The notes beneath the pieces were generated by a model. The model did not search any database. It saw only the letters and a list, made by a program, of their open reading frames with translations, and was not told where the DNA came from. The translations under genes were made by a program, and so were the position numbers. Shown here piece after piece: positions 1 through 17,884 of a stretch of DNA of 64,000 bases. This DNA comes from Ichthyophthirius multifiliis. Its lineage: Eukaryota; Ciliophora; Oligohymenophorea; Hymenostomatida. The stretch is taken from assembly GCF_000220395.1 (NCBI RefSeq), contig NW_004085940.1, positions 62,001-126,000 on the forward strand, given 5' to 3'. Each line of letters starts with the position of its first letter. The first letter of the stretch is position 1.

Positions 1-1531
1 TAAATTTCCTTCGTTTAAACCTATAATTAATTAATTATTATCCTTCGGATTTAAAATAACAGTATTTATTTATAAATTTGTTTGAATTTATTTTTCAAGT
101 GTAAATGTATTTATATTAAAAAATAAAATCTTTCCTAGAGAAGTACAAAATATTATTTATTAATTTTAATTTTTAATTTATTAAATGCATTTAATTATTT
201 TTTCGTTTAGATTATCTAAAATAATAGAATTTACTTATTATAATATTTTAATTGTTTTTCCTAAAATTAAAATTAATAAATAAAACATTTATTTTTATCA
301 TCGACTAAAAATAATTTTTAATTATCATATTTAAATACACTCACAAATAAAATATTTGATTAATGCGTTGATATATTTACCACTTTTTTTATTTTCCAAT
401 TTATTATTATCATTATGTTAGCCTCTACACCTATTAAAAATTCACCTATTCCAAATAATATTCTACAAATGTTATTTGTTTTGAATATTTTTTTATCCTA
501 CCTGTCCTCCAATTCCATATTTTTATTTATTTATCTTCGGAAGAACTTGCTACATAATAATTTTCTAGCTAAAATAATTGAATTACTTTTTCACTATGTG
601 CTTAGTTTATTTTATTATCTTTTAATTCTTTGGATTTTAAGTAATTATTATTTATATCTAATGGAGTTTCTAATTTTAATTAATTCAATTAAAAAAAAAT
701 GTTTTATTTTTTTAAAAAAAAAAAAAGTAATTTTATTTTAATAATTTAAGAAATATATATTTTTTTTAAAAAAATAATAATAATACCATATTCGGCTGTA
801 AAACTTTAATTATTTCCATTTAACCAAGAATGTATATTATAAATATGTTCAATATTAAGTAATAAAGCTGAGAACTTATTTAGATTATTCTATTGTTAGT
901 AAGCAAACCCTATAATACATATCCCACCTAATAAAGAATCTTCTTAAACAAATAAAGGAATTTAATTAAAAATTTTAATTTGATCATTATTATTTTTATC
1001 AAAAAAAAGAAAGTTTTTATTAATTTCATATTAATTAATTTTTGCCATACTTTTATTTTGTTTTATTTCCGTCGGAATTAAAATATTTTTTTCAACATTA
1101 TTTGCAAAAAACTCCTCAAAATTTTTTATATGAATAATTCCACATGGATTTATATTTGTTATTGGTTATTCTAAATACATTATAGAATATGTACAATATT
1201 AATTCTCTATTAAAGATTCTTCAGTCCAATCATCAAATATTAAGTAATTTTCTATAAATATCTATTTTATTCCTATATATTAACCATATGATGTTTAAAA
1301 CACAAATGAGTCTTTCTAACTTTATTGTTTTGTTTTTAATGATAAAATGTTTATTATTGGAGTAATTATATGTTAGTTTGATACTAAAACTGCTATACCT
1401 TCCTTTTTTTCGTTTTCTTGAAAATATAATAATCTTCCAATACATTCTTATATGTTTAGTTTTACTTATGATTATATTCCGCATATAAATCTGTTTTGTT
1501 AAACGCCTATAAATCGACTAGAATATAACAT
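1..1531 (-). CDS. Trypsin-like (degenerate) domain plus WD-repeat protein, partial
   Basis: The start is ATG at 1531. Exon 1 (1531-787) encodes about 248 residues with the outline of an S1 protease: a beta-strand block (GIAVLVSNQHIITP), a later SIMYLEQPI block, and an end block (SALLLNIEHIYNIHSWLNG) like the final helix of trypsins. The AHC histidine and GDSGGP serine motifs are not visible, so it is probably an inactive protease fold. An in-frame 117-nt intron (670-786) leads to a second part with a clear WD repeat, SSSEDKQIKIWNWRTGR. After a run of seven T at 488-494 (A7 on the coding strand) WD-like sequence continues in another frame (GEFLIGVEAN then INWKIKK), so a base is probably missing there; the uncorrected frame would stop near 400. 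The gene runs off the left edge. The domain calls are inferred from pattern only. Confidence 0.5.
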
Positions 1532-1735
1532 TTTTTATAATATTGTATTCTATGTATTTATTTTATTAAATTGAAATTACAGTTAAAAAAAATATTATAT
1601 TTTAAATTTAATAAAAAAAAAAAATATTAATTTTTAATTAATTAAGAAAAAAAAAAGTAAAAATATAATAAAACCAAATTAAAATAAAAAGAATATTTAT
1701 AACTATATAATAAAGAAATTATAATAATGTAAAAA

Positions 1736-1793
<58 letters not shown>

Positions 1794-1929
1794 TTTTTAG
1801 ACTAAATAATGATTATATATCTATATTCTTGAATATTTCATAATAAAATTATTTAAAATAATAATAATTTGTAATTATTTTTCTTTCTTTCTTTTTTTTT
1901 TTTTTTTTTTTTCTCAAACAAAAATTGAT
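1532..1929. other. Intergenic, with (TA)n tract
   Basis: This is A/T-only spacer between two genes on the minus strand. It holds a perfect (TA)n run at about 1739-1790 and a long T run near 1890-1912. No gene or structured RNA is visible. Confidence 0.7.
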
Positions 1930-3380
<1,451 letters not shown>

Positions 3381-3835
3381 TCTTTTATTTGTTTTTTTTC
3401 CTTTTTTTAAATGTTTTTTTTTTTTTTTTTTTGAAAACTAATGTAAAAAAATATTATAATTTTATGAATTTTTTTTTTTTTCTTTGTAATTTTTAAAATT
3501 TTTTTTTTATATATATTCACATATTTTTTTGCAATTTTATATTAATTTTTATTATATGTTATTTTAATCTATATATAAAATTTATTAAAAATTAAAAAAC
3601 AAATAAGTTTTTTAATTAGATTTTTCTTTTCTTAACAAAATAATAATATATTATAAATAAAAAATTATATATATTTCATATATATAAGTTATTTTTATTG
3701 ATCATTGTATGTATTCAAAATAATTAGAATTATATGAAATTAATTTATTTAATCTATTATATTATTTAATTATATATAAAAAATACAATTAAATAAAAAA
3801 GAAAGTAATAAAAATAATACAAAAATATAAAAGAA
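3381..3835. other. Divergent intergenic region
   Basis: This A/T-rich spacer lies between the kinase (-) and the copper transporter (+), so it should hold both promoters. I see no conserved element beyond poly-A and poly-T runs. Confidence 0.5.
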
Positions 3836-4284
3836 ATGATGCATATGACTTTTGATTTCATAATAGACGCTTAGTTTATTTTTCCAGAGTACATTTATAA
3901 ATTAATAGTTTTAAAAAAATAAAATTAAAAAAAAATAGATGGCATTCATAAACCATAGAAGAATTTATAGTTGGCTGTTCATTGACTTTTATGTATTGTT
4001 TTTTACATATGTTTTTGCCACAAATTGAAAAAACAATTATAAGATATAGCAAACCTAAAACTGAATATAAAATTTATTTAGCCGTATATTAATTCTTTTA
4101 TTAAGTATCATGTTTAATTTTAATGTTTTTAATGATGACTATGAATGTATATGTATGTTTATGCCTTGCTTTTGGATGTGCAGTAGGTTATTTTTTTAAT
4201 GGTGCAAAAGATGAATATGAATAGAATTTTAATTAATAATTTAAATAAAAATCTTACACTTCTTTATAAAAAGGTTGTAATTGA
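3836..4284 (+). CDS. Ctr-family copper transporter
   Basis: The exons are 3836-3888 and 3939-4284, with a 50-nt intron, giving about 132 residues, the usual size for a short Ctr protein. The N-terminus MMHMTFDF is a Met-rich extracellular copper site. It is followed by FIFPEWH, the conserved F..W segment before the first membrane helix. TM2 carries the signature Met motif (MFLMMTMNV), and TM3 has the small-residue packing motif (GCAVGYFFNG). Ctr proteins form trimers that import Cu(I) at the plasma membrane or release it from vesicles. Splicing at GA|GT...TAG|A restores PEWHSQ in frame. Three helices are visible. Confidence 0.92.
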
Positions 4285-4402
4285 TATGTATAAACATTAT
4301 TAATTTTTTTATAATTTTAAACTATTTTCAATTAAAATGTTTTATAAATATGTTTATATTTAATACGTTTATTTATAAAATAGAAATTAATATTATATAA
4401 AA

Positions 4403-6064
4403 TCATTGATTTCCTACAAAAACTTATTATAATTCCGGTATAAACTATTTAATATGAGGCAAACTAATATTTCCTGTTTAAGCTTTACTACTTGAATAAG
4501 CTTTTAATCTTTAAATATTTTCTGTATATTTTTAAAAATTAGATTTACTTTCATTATTTTATTTCAAAAGACCTTTATTATTATATTTTTTTTAAAAAAA
4601 ATTATACTTAAAAATAAAAATACATTGATAGAATTTTTCTTTACCCTAAACTGATTTAGGTGATTTACTGTTTCCATGTTTTTGATAAGTATTTTCATAT
4701 ACATATTTTTAATTTTAATTATATTCATAAGGAAATGGTACTACTTTAATATATTATTTAATTTAATCATCAATCACTTCAATAATGCTTTTATTCTTTT
4801 ATTTGGATTAATAATTATTATCATCATCTTTATTATTTAATTACTCAATTAAATATCCCTCTTTTTTATTTTAAATTTATTTCGAAATATCACTGAAGCT
4901 AATCGGCTATTGCCTTTATGGCGACCAGTAATTAATATTTTAATGTATTCTATCTATATTTAATTATTATTTATACAAATTCATATATTCTTTAAATTAA
5001 TAACTTCCCAAACTTATAAACTCAGTAAGAATTTCCTAATTATCCAAATTTAAAACTTCTTAATAAGGAATATAATATAAAGTTGTATTTTCTGCTCTAT
5101 TTCGAGCACTAAACTGCCTAAACTAATTTTTTTCTCCCAAAAATTCAATTCCAAAAATACACTATCTTTCCAAATTTACTAATTTTGGAATTTTTCGTAA
5201 TTTATTAGTACATATTTCCACATTTCCTTTCATTAAAATATAAAATTTATCAGGTTTATGGAAGTTTTCTAAATAAATAGCCTAATCTTTACAAACGAAT
5301 TATTCTTGTGCAAATTGAGCTAATTAGAGTGCTTCTTTATCATTTGTTTTTAAAGATTTTAATAATTTTTGTAAAGTTTATTTAATTAAATGTATCTAAT
5401 TTAATTCACTTTGATATAATTCTAAATAGTCTTAGTGTTATAATTAAACTAAATGTAACTATTTTCCTGCAATAAAAATAATATTCTCTTTTTTCAATTC
5501 TTCTTAAATACCAGTTTTATAACCAAAAGAAACTCCTTTTTTTGCTATGCCAACCTATTTATAAAGACACTAGCCTTCATAATTAAAATTATCATTATAT
5601 CGTTTTATATCTCTCCTGAGTAAATTTATTATATATTAATCTGAATATAAATTAATGACATTGTTTATTTTTTTTATTTCTTCTTCAATTTAATCCTATT
5701 TTTATTAATTATTATCGCCTTTTTTTATTTAAAGTAATTATTCCGTCCAGTATTTTTCTTATTTCATTTCTCTTTTGGTACGTTATTAGAGAATTAAAAC
5801 TTCGCCTTTTAATATAAAATATACATCATTGGTATTTATGTTTGTTATGTATTCTCCAACTCCACATTGACGGTATTTGAGTTTTAATGATGCCTTTTTT
5901 ATTAATTCTATTTCTTCAGATTTTGATTGTTTTTTAAAATATTGGAATTAACTTAGAGCTGACTGTAATTCTATACAGGCGCCTTCGTCACTTATATGGG
6001 TGTTTTCGCCGATTTTGTGCAGAAGAATTTGAGGTATGGAAAATTTTTTATTTTAGTATTACAT
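4403..6064 (-). CDS. Tandem cyclic-nucleotide-binding domain protein
   Basis: The exons are 6064-4624 and 4572-4403 (51-nt intron), and the sum gives 536 residues. The first cNMP-binding fold has the strand-turn-strand block YITNINTNDVYFILKGEVLI, and the second has FHKPDKFYILMKGNVEI followed by FGIEFLGEKNQFRQ. The phosphate-binding cassettes are degenerate: the FGE[LIM]A..R.T consensus is only partly kept (FGIEFLGEKN, ARNRAENTTLYYI). No kinase, channel or RIIa docking domain is visible, so it resembles a PKA-R-like or ciliary cNMP-binding protein. Ligand binding cannot be assumed. It is two genes away from the AGC kinase on the same strand. Confidence 0.78.
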
Positions 6065-6608
6065 TTATTTTCTTTTAATTACTTTTGTGTTATTTTTATG
6101 TGTGATTTTTTTTTATTTTTTTTTTATGATTTTTTTTTTTTATTTATATTTTTACTTTAAATATAAATTATTTTAATAATAATTGATTAAGACTAAGTTT
6201 TAATAATTGTTTTTTAAATATTATTTTTGTCATTTAAATTCTTGATTTTCCATTTTTTATATTTTAGTTTTTTTTTTAAAAAAAAATATTTATTTAGACT
6301 AAATATTATCATTCAGTTTATTAAAAATGATTATCATTATAAATATAAAAAATGCTAATTAAATAATATAAATAAAAATATAATATATTTTATCTTAAAA
6401 TTTATTAATGAATAATTGGTTTAATAATATATAAAGAATCATGAAGAAAAAAAAAATATATACATTATTCTATATTAATACATTTTAAATACAAAAATAA
6501 AATATAAAATTTGATAAAAATATATTAAAAATATATTTAATAATATTTAAAATATATAATACATTTATAAAAAAAAGAATAGATAATAACAAGAAAAAAA
6601 TAAAAAAA
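6065..6608. other. Divergent intergenic region
   Basis: This is nearly pure A/T spacer between two divergent genes. No element is recognised. Confidence 0.5.
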
Positions 6609-8543
6609 ATGTTAAAAAAACTTGTAAAAGCCTTTCTAATATTATACATGTTATTAATATCTTTATCAAAATCCCAAAAAGAGGATTATTTCTACGAACG
6701 TATTCACACTGTTAGACTAGAAGGAAGTACTGATGAAACCGTATATTGGATAAATATATATATAGGTAGCCCTCCCTAACGCTAAACCGCAATAATAGAC
6801 ACTGGAAGTTATTTATTAGCATTTCCTTGCTAGGAATGTAAAACATGTGGTGACCATATTAGTTATCCATATGATTTAGAAAAATCGTTAACTGCAAAAA
6901 AGGAAAAATGTAAATCAACAAAATTATCATGTTAAGGTTATTGTAATAATTTTTCCCAAGAATGTAATTGGAGTGTAAGTTATGCGGAAGGATCTTCAAT
7001 AAGTGGTTATATGGCCGGAGATTATGTTGTTTTGGGGGATGAGATGTAAGATTATATCGAAAAATTGACCAAAAACTAAATTTCGGAAAAGGAAGAATAA
7101 GAATATTTGACTTATATTAAACACGAGAGTGTTTTTTTGAATTTCGGGTGCACAACAAATGAAACTAATTTATTCCTGAGTTAAGTGCCAGATGGAATTA
7201 TTGGTTTAGCTCCTTCGGATAAAAGCGGAAGAGCAAATACAGGAAATATTGTAGATGAGATTTTCAAAAAGCACAAATAAAATAATGAAACTCATGTTTT
7301 TTCTTTATGTTTAAATGCAGAAAAAGGTGGTTATATGAGTGTTGGAGGTTATAATTATGAATTACATGAAAAAAATGCGAGAACTTAAATTATTCCATTT
7401 GATTCTGATAGTGGTTACTATTCAGTTAGCATTAAACAAATTCTTATTTAAAATAATGTTATTGTTACAAATATTGGTTATACTATTATTGATTCGGGTA
7501 CTACTATTGTTTTAGGTCCTTCAAGAATTATTAAGTATTTTTTTATAAATTAAATATTTTTAGATATTTTTTTATTTTTTATATATAATCTAGTCCAATC
7601 ATTTAAAAAATTAATGAATTATGTGAAAGTGAATAGTATAGTTGCGGAGGTTCTAAAAAAAATGGAGATAAATAATAGAGTAAGTTTTTGTATAATCCAT
7701 CTAAATATGAGAATAATGTGAATAATTTTTTTGATAGTTTCCCTAATATTGACTTTAAATTTGAGAATGGGTAAGTTATTGTATGGAAACCAAGTGCTTA
7801 TTTATATATAGACCGAAAAAATGGGTACAAGAATTTGTATTAATTCGGGTTTGAGGCTTACGAGAGTGGAAAATTATATTTAGGAGGACCTTTTATGAAA
7901 AATTATGATATTTTATTTGATAGAGATAATTAAGAAATTCATTTTACGGCTTCTAAGTGCACTATAGAAGGGATTACAAGTATGCATATGAATAATAATT
8001 CAAATAAGGTAAAAAAAAGTATAGAAGATGGAACATTTGTAAAGGACGTTTAAAATTTTAAGAAGAATATTTACATTATGTAAAAAAAATATACCAAAAT
8101 AAATAATGATTATTAAAAAAACAATCAAAATAACGATTATAATAATAATAATTTTAAAAATAATAGTAATAATAAAGATAACACAAAAGATTAAAACAAA
8201 AATTTAAATAATTTAGTTAAAATAAGTATTTTATTATTATTATTACATTTATTTTTTAATATTTTTAATTTTTTATAATTTTTTATTTTTAGTTTGGGTT
8301 TTAATGGTTTTATTAGGAGTTTTTTCGCTTGTTGTCTCTTTTTATTATATTTATAGAAATTTCAAAAAAAATTATGATCCGAAATTAATTCAGTTAGATG
8401 ATTAGGATGATGATTTAACTATAGGAAATAAATAGTAAAATTAGAGAAATAATGAATTACAATCGTCTGATCATTAGTAAATTTAAATGTAAGAAAGTGT
8501 AAACAATAATGAAATTTAATAAAATCATTTGGAAAATGTATGA
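6609..8543 (+). CDS. Membrane-anchored pepsin-like aspartyl protease
   Basis: The exons are 6609-7534, 7594-8225 and 8293-8543, summing to 602 residues. It has an N-terminal signal peptide (KKLVKAFLILYMLLISL). The two catalytic aspartates lie in DTGS (AIIDTGSYLLAF) and DSGTT (TIIDSGTTIVLG), with the flap tyrosine region (WSVSYAEGSSISG) and several paired cysteines between. Family-A1 proteases cut peptide bonds in acidic lumens. After an Asn-rich spacer there is one C-terminal membrane helix (WVLMVLLGVFSLVVSFYYIY) and a Gln/Asn-rich tail of about 60 residues, so the enzyme is probably a type I membrane protein facing the lumen or cell exterior. Both introns are 59-67 nt. Confidence 0.93.
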
Positions 8544-8873
8544 AATAATAATTATTTATTAGAGAAAACTTAACAAATCTAAATAATTTTATTTTTTTGT
8601 TTATAATTATTTTTTTATGAATACTAAATTTTTGTTTGAATTGTATTTATAATAAATAATTTGAAAATTATTAATAATGTATATAATTTTTTTATTATTT
8701 TTATCAAATAAAAAAATTAAATTGATTAAAATACATTTTTATTTTATCCAACAATTTTTTAATTCTAATTTTTATATATATAATTTTTTTTAAAAAAAAA
8801 AAAAAAAATTAATAGAAATCGTTTTTTTATTTTTTTTGAATAGAATTATATACTAAATAAAAACAAAAAAATA
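8544..8873. other. Intergenic
   Basis: This is an A/T spacer of about 330 bases between two plus-strand genes. Nothing is recognised in it. Confidence 0.5.
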
Positions 8874-11853
8874 ATGCAAAACATGATTCCTAACCCTAAA
8901 ATAATAACACATAATTAACTGGAATTAAAGCAAAAAAATAAATAAAATATTTAAAATTTTTAGAATATTGAAGGAGTTTAATTTATAGAAATACGTGAAA
9001 GTGACCCAAGATTTTTAAAAAATATAAAAACCTTAGATACAGAAGAATATAATATTGATAAAAATTAATATAAGGTTTTATAAAAAAATGAGCATGCAAG
9101 TGGATTTAGGATACCCTAAGAATATTATAATAAACCTCATATTTTACTAAATATGAATAAAGAGTTAAAGAAAAAATGGGAATAAAGTGGATTAATAAAA
9201 ACCGAAAAAAAAGAAATTATAATAAATGAAGAATAAAAATAATATATTGATTGTTATAATAAAAAATAAATATATGAAAAATTAGGGTTATAATACATTC
9301 CTAATGAAAATTAAAGATAGAAGAAAATAAATTTATAATAAGACAATACTATAAAAAAACAAAATAAATAAGATTATAAAATTCAAAATAAAAATAAACA
9401 AAATAAATTGATTTTGATTGATAGTAAAAATAGTAGAAAAGAAGAAATTTTATTAAATATCGATAATGATAAGTTTTAACTTATTAAAGACTACATAACT
9501 TAAATGCAAAAATAAGAATAATAAGATGTTTTATATTATATATATTAATTTTTTAAAAATAAAAAATAATATTTGATTTTTTTATATTTATAGAATTTAG
9601 ACAAAGCTAAAAAAAAATAAGAAAGAAAAAAAACAAAAAATAATTATTATGACAAAGTAATTGATATTAAAAAAGAATTAAAATATTTAGAGTTATTAAA
9701 AAAATACGAAATATATAAAATGGAAAGAAAGTAATATTTAACAAAAAATTATTTCCTATTTTTGTTAAAAAAATAGAAAAATAGGTGAAATAAGTCAAGC
9801 ATGTCATAAACTAGATAAAATAAATTTTGATTTATATTAATTTTTATCTCCTAATCCTTAAAGATAATAATAACTAGTAGCCGCAAAATTAAATAAATAT
9901 ACAAACAAATTCGATCACTTATTATTTGCAAGGGACGCTTATGTGATTTTAATAGATAGATTAATTGAAGAGTTTACTACTATTTATAACATAAAAAATG
10001 ATATATTAACTAATAATAAGAATAAAAGTTTAGAAGAAATGAATATTTATATGAATGAAGTTATTAATTTTTTCAATGAACATTAATATATGAGTATTTT
10101 AATGGATATAAAAGATGATGTTTTTAATGACAAAGAAGATAAAGAAATTGATTTTGTGGATTTGAAAAATAAATTTATTAGATTATGTAATGAATAGATT
10201 ATTTAACGGAATATACTTATTGCAAATATTGAAAATGATTTCAATAGTAAAAAACTGTTGGCTATTTAATTACATGAAAAATAATTGTAGTTGTAAAATC
10301 TTTAAAAATAACTTTAATTAAAATTGCAAGAAAATGGTAAATCAAATTACCAAAATTAAGTAGATATTGAATATCTTTAAAATATTATTTAGTAATTAAA
10401 ATGTGATATTTATTATTTATAATAATAATTATGGAATGATATTTATAAAGGTAAATTTTCTTTTTATTTTTTAATTTTAAAAAAATAAAATAAATGAACT
10501 CAAAAAAAAAAAAAAAAAAAAAAAAAAAAGAATAAAGATTAACTGTTCCTGAAGGTCTTTTTGAAGATGAAGAAGAATACAGATAAAAGATTCATAAAAA
10601 CTCAGCTGAAAAAATAGATAATTACCATGTACTTAAAAAATATGTTTTTAGAGCTAAAGAAATTCCAAAGCATGTATCTTTGGATTTATATAAATAATTA
10701 TAATATAAAGATGAATAAAGAAGAAATTCTATTAGAGAAAAATCCATTTAGGCAACTATTTAGAATTCTAAACCCTTTAGTTTTTATAATAGAACTTAAA
10801 GTATTTTTTTTAATTAATAAAAAAATAAAAATATAAACAAAACATTATATATATTTTTGTTAGAACCTTATAAAAAAAGATATTGGGAAGAATAAGATAA
10901 ATATGTTTTTTAAGCAACTGAAGTGCCTTGGTATGTAAAAGAAAATCTATATGAAAAATTAAATGAGGAAGAAGAATAGAAAAGAAAAATAAGAATAACT
11001 GCAAGAGCTAATGAATTAAAATGTATGTCTTAAATGCCTCCAAGAATGGAAAAGCATGAACTTTTAAGATCTTTAAAGGAGGATTAAAAAGAAGATCAAA
11101 ATAAATAATAAACAATAAAATTATAAATTAAATAAGTAAAAAAAAAATAGTAAAATTTTTATAATATTTTTTTTTAAAAAAATAAAAATAAAATAAGATT
11201 CCTAATTTTAAAAGACTACATGAATAATTAGCTGATTAGGCTGATTTTTATAAAACTTAATTTAAAAATACTGTTCATTAGCCTTTTAAATTTTAAGAAG
11301 CTCATAAAGCCACAGAAAGACAATATTTAGATGATTAAAATATTCATAGTAAAACGATGAGAGAAAAAGCTATGGAAAATAAAAATGAAAAAATTTTAAA
11401 ATTACTTAATTAGGAGTTTACATATCCTATAGCAACTAAAAAGTGGATTGAAGGTATCCTTTATAGATAAAAAAAGGAATAAGATAAAGAAAATATAAAA
11501 TATTAATAATAAAAAGAAAATTAAGAAAGATAATAAAGAAAAGAAAAATTAGCAAAAGTTTTCTATAAATCTCCTGTTTTGAAAGACGATAAAGAATTAA
11601 GGGAGAAAAAATAAAAGGAAATTGAAATTAGTAGAAAAAATTAAGAAAAATAACTCAAAAAAAATAATTAAGAATTCAAATAGCAAATTGAAGAAAAAAT
11701 TTTTAATAGAAAACTATTAATTGAAGATTGTAATAAATATATAAATTTATATCATTTATTTTTATTATTATATATTTTGTTTTTATTTTTTAAATAGATA
11801 AAAAAGATGATACTTCTCTAAAAAAGGCAATTTAAAAATGGTAAAAATATTGA
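8874..11853 (+). CDS. FAM161 (UPF0564)-family centrosomal/ciliary protein
   Basis: Seven exons (8874-9527, 9594-9730, 9777-10450, 10531-10800, 10864-11135, 11198-11729, 11798-11853) sum to 864 residues. The C-terminal half matches the FAM161 pattern: EIPKHVSLDLY, SIQATIQNSKPFSFYNRT, the second block EVPWYVKENLY...MPPRMEKHE, and IPNFKRLHEQLADQ followed by KPFKF-like HQPFKFQEA. It is highly charged and coiled-coil rich. In animals FAM161 proteins bind microtubules at the centriole and connecting cilium, so a basal-body or axonemal role is likely here. The N-terminal half is Lys/Gln/Asn-rich with no recognised domain. The 80-nt intron at 10451-10530 ends in an unbroken A run of about 28 bases before its AG. 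Confidence 0.72.
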
Positions 11854-12115
11854 AATAAAAAAATATATTTTTATATTATTTTTAGTAATGCAATAAATTC
11901 TTTTATTATTATATTATTATTTTAAAATGATTTTTTATTTTTTAGTAAAATTATATTAAATATAATTAATATAAATTTATATATATATAAATTTATATAT
12001 ATATATTAATTTATATTTTAATTATTAATATAAATATTAATTTTTTTTTTTAATTTATGCTTATTATTAATATGAATTTATTATATATATAAAATTATTT
12101 TTAAAAATAATTAAT
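11854..12115. other. Convergent intergenic
   Basis: This short A/T spacer lies between a plus-strand and a minus-strand gene and has palindrome-like TATATA stretches. No defined terminator is recognised. Confidence 0.4.
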
Positions 12116-12734
12116 TCAATAATTTATAATTCTTCCAGTAATTGTATTTATTCTTTCTTTATTTTACGGAATATAAGATCTGTCATTACTAACTCTAGAT
12201 TTTTTTTTATTATTATTATAAAAATCAAAGGCTAGTGCTTTATTAATTGTCTATTAATCATAAGCTTAATTAGTAATTAGGTTATATCTTTCTTTTTATT
12301 TATTAAATTATACAACATTTTTATCATTTAAATTTTTATAATTATGATATTCGTGTTAACTCGATTTAAGCATATTATTATATTAATGGTCATATTTCAT
12401 TACTTATTCAACAAATTTTGATTATGTTAAATCTTTAACTGAAAGTAAAGGCTTCCTTTTTTCAGCATTTTAATATTAAATATATTATGCTTAACTTTCA
12501 GATAATACTTTTCATTATTGTTAGAATGGGATATTACTACGTTGGATCCTTTAAAAGGTTCAAATTAATTTTTTACTGGCACTTATTTTGTAAATTAATG
12601 CTTATATACACTACCTAATGGCCTTTCCCATTCTTTTATACCTATATTATAATTATGCTTTTCATTAATTAAGACTCTAATGTTGATAATTTTCCTCTCG
12701 GATTCTATTCATTTGTACTTATTCCTTAGAACAT
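12116..12734 (-). CDS. Uncharacterised small protein
   Basis: I do not recognise the family. The stop is TGA at 12116-12118. A 44-nt intron (12452-12495) joins NEKYYLK to PLLSVKDLTQ in frame. The readable core contains WERPLGSVYKHQF, QFEPFKGSNVVIS and a C-terminus ending IPQNKERINTITGRIINY, and it is polar with no membrane segment. The N-terminus is unclear. ATG 12734 opens MFQGISTNEQNPRGKL and ATG 12712 opens MNRIREENYQHQ, but both are in different frames from the core. A one-base indel near 12660-12675 or an unseen splice must connect them. The short Trp/Pro-containing blocks recall microtubule-associated ciliary proteins, but that is only an impression. Confidence 0.5.
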
Positions 12735-12978
12735 TTTGCTTATATTTTTTTAATAAAATTTATTTTCTAATTTACTTTAATTTAATTAATAAATATCATT
12801 TATTTAAGTTCTGATTTTTTATTTTAATGTAAAATAAATTTTATTAAAAAATAAAAATTAATAAACATATGAATACTAAAATAAATAAAATTAAATAAGA
12901 AAAATAAAAATTAGATAACTTTTATAAATATATATGTATATATATATATAAAAAAAGAAATTAATTAATAAATAATCC
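12735..12978. other. Intergenic
   Basis: This A/T spacer between two minus-strand genes has a short TATATG/TATATA run near 12930-12950. Nothing else is recognised. Confidence 0.4.
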
Positions 12979-17647
<4,669 letters not shown>

Positions 17648-17884
17648 TACAATTTTTTTTTTTTTTTAATTTATAAATATCTATGTAAATTTATTTTTTA
17701 ACAATAATATTTATTTATTACATATATTTTTATTATAGAGATCTTAAGAAAAAATTCTTATTATTATTTCTATATATATATATATATATTCATATTATTT
17801 ATTTATATTTTGAGCTTTTTTATGTTTAACAAAATTTAAATGAAAATAAAAAAATTAAATTTCAGTTTATATTAAAAATGTATA
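17648..17884. other. Intergenic
   Basis: This is A/T spacer with a (TA)n run near 17772-17790. It lies upstream of the PI3-kinase and downstream of the TULIP gene. Confidence 0.5.

Noticed and set aside
415-741. Plus-strand ORF of 108 codons
   Set aside because: It is antisense to the WD-repeat exon and hydrophobic only because the complement of an AT-rich coding strand is Leu/Ile/Phe-rich.
10502-10530. Run of ~28 A as a retroposon tail
   Set aside because: It ends exactly at a frame-restoring AG acceptor and there is no target duplication or reverse-transcriptase remnant, so it is the 3' end of an intron.
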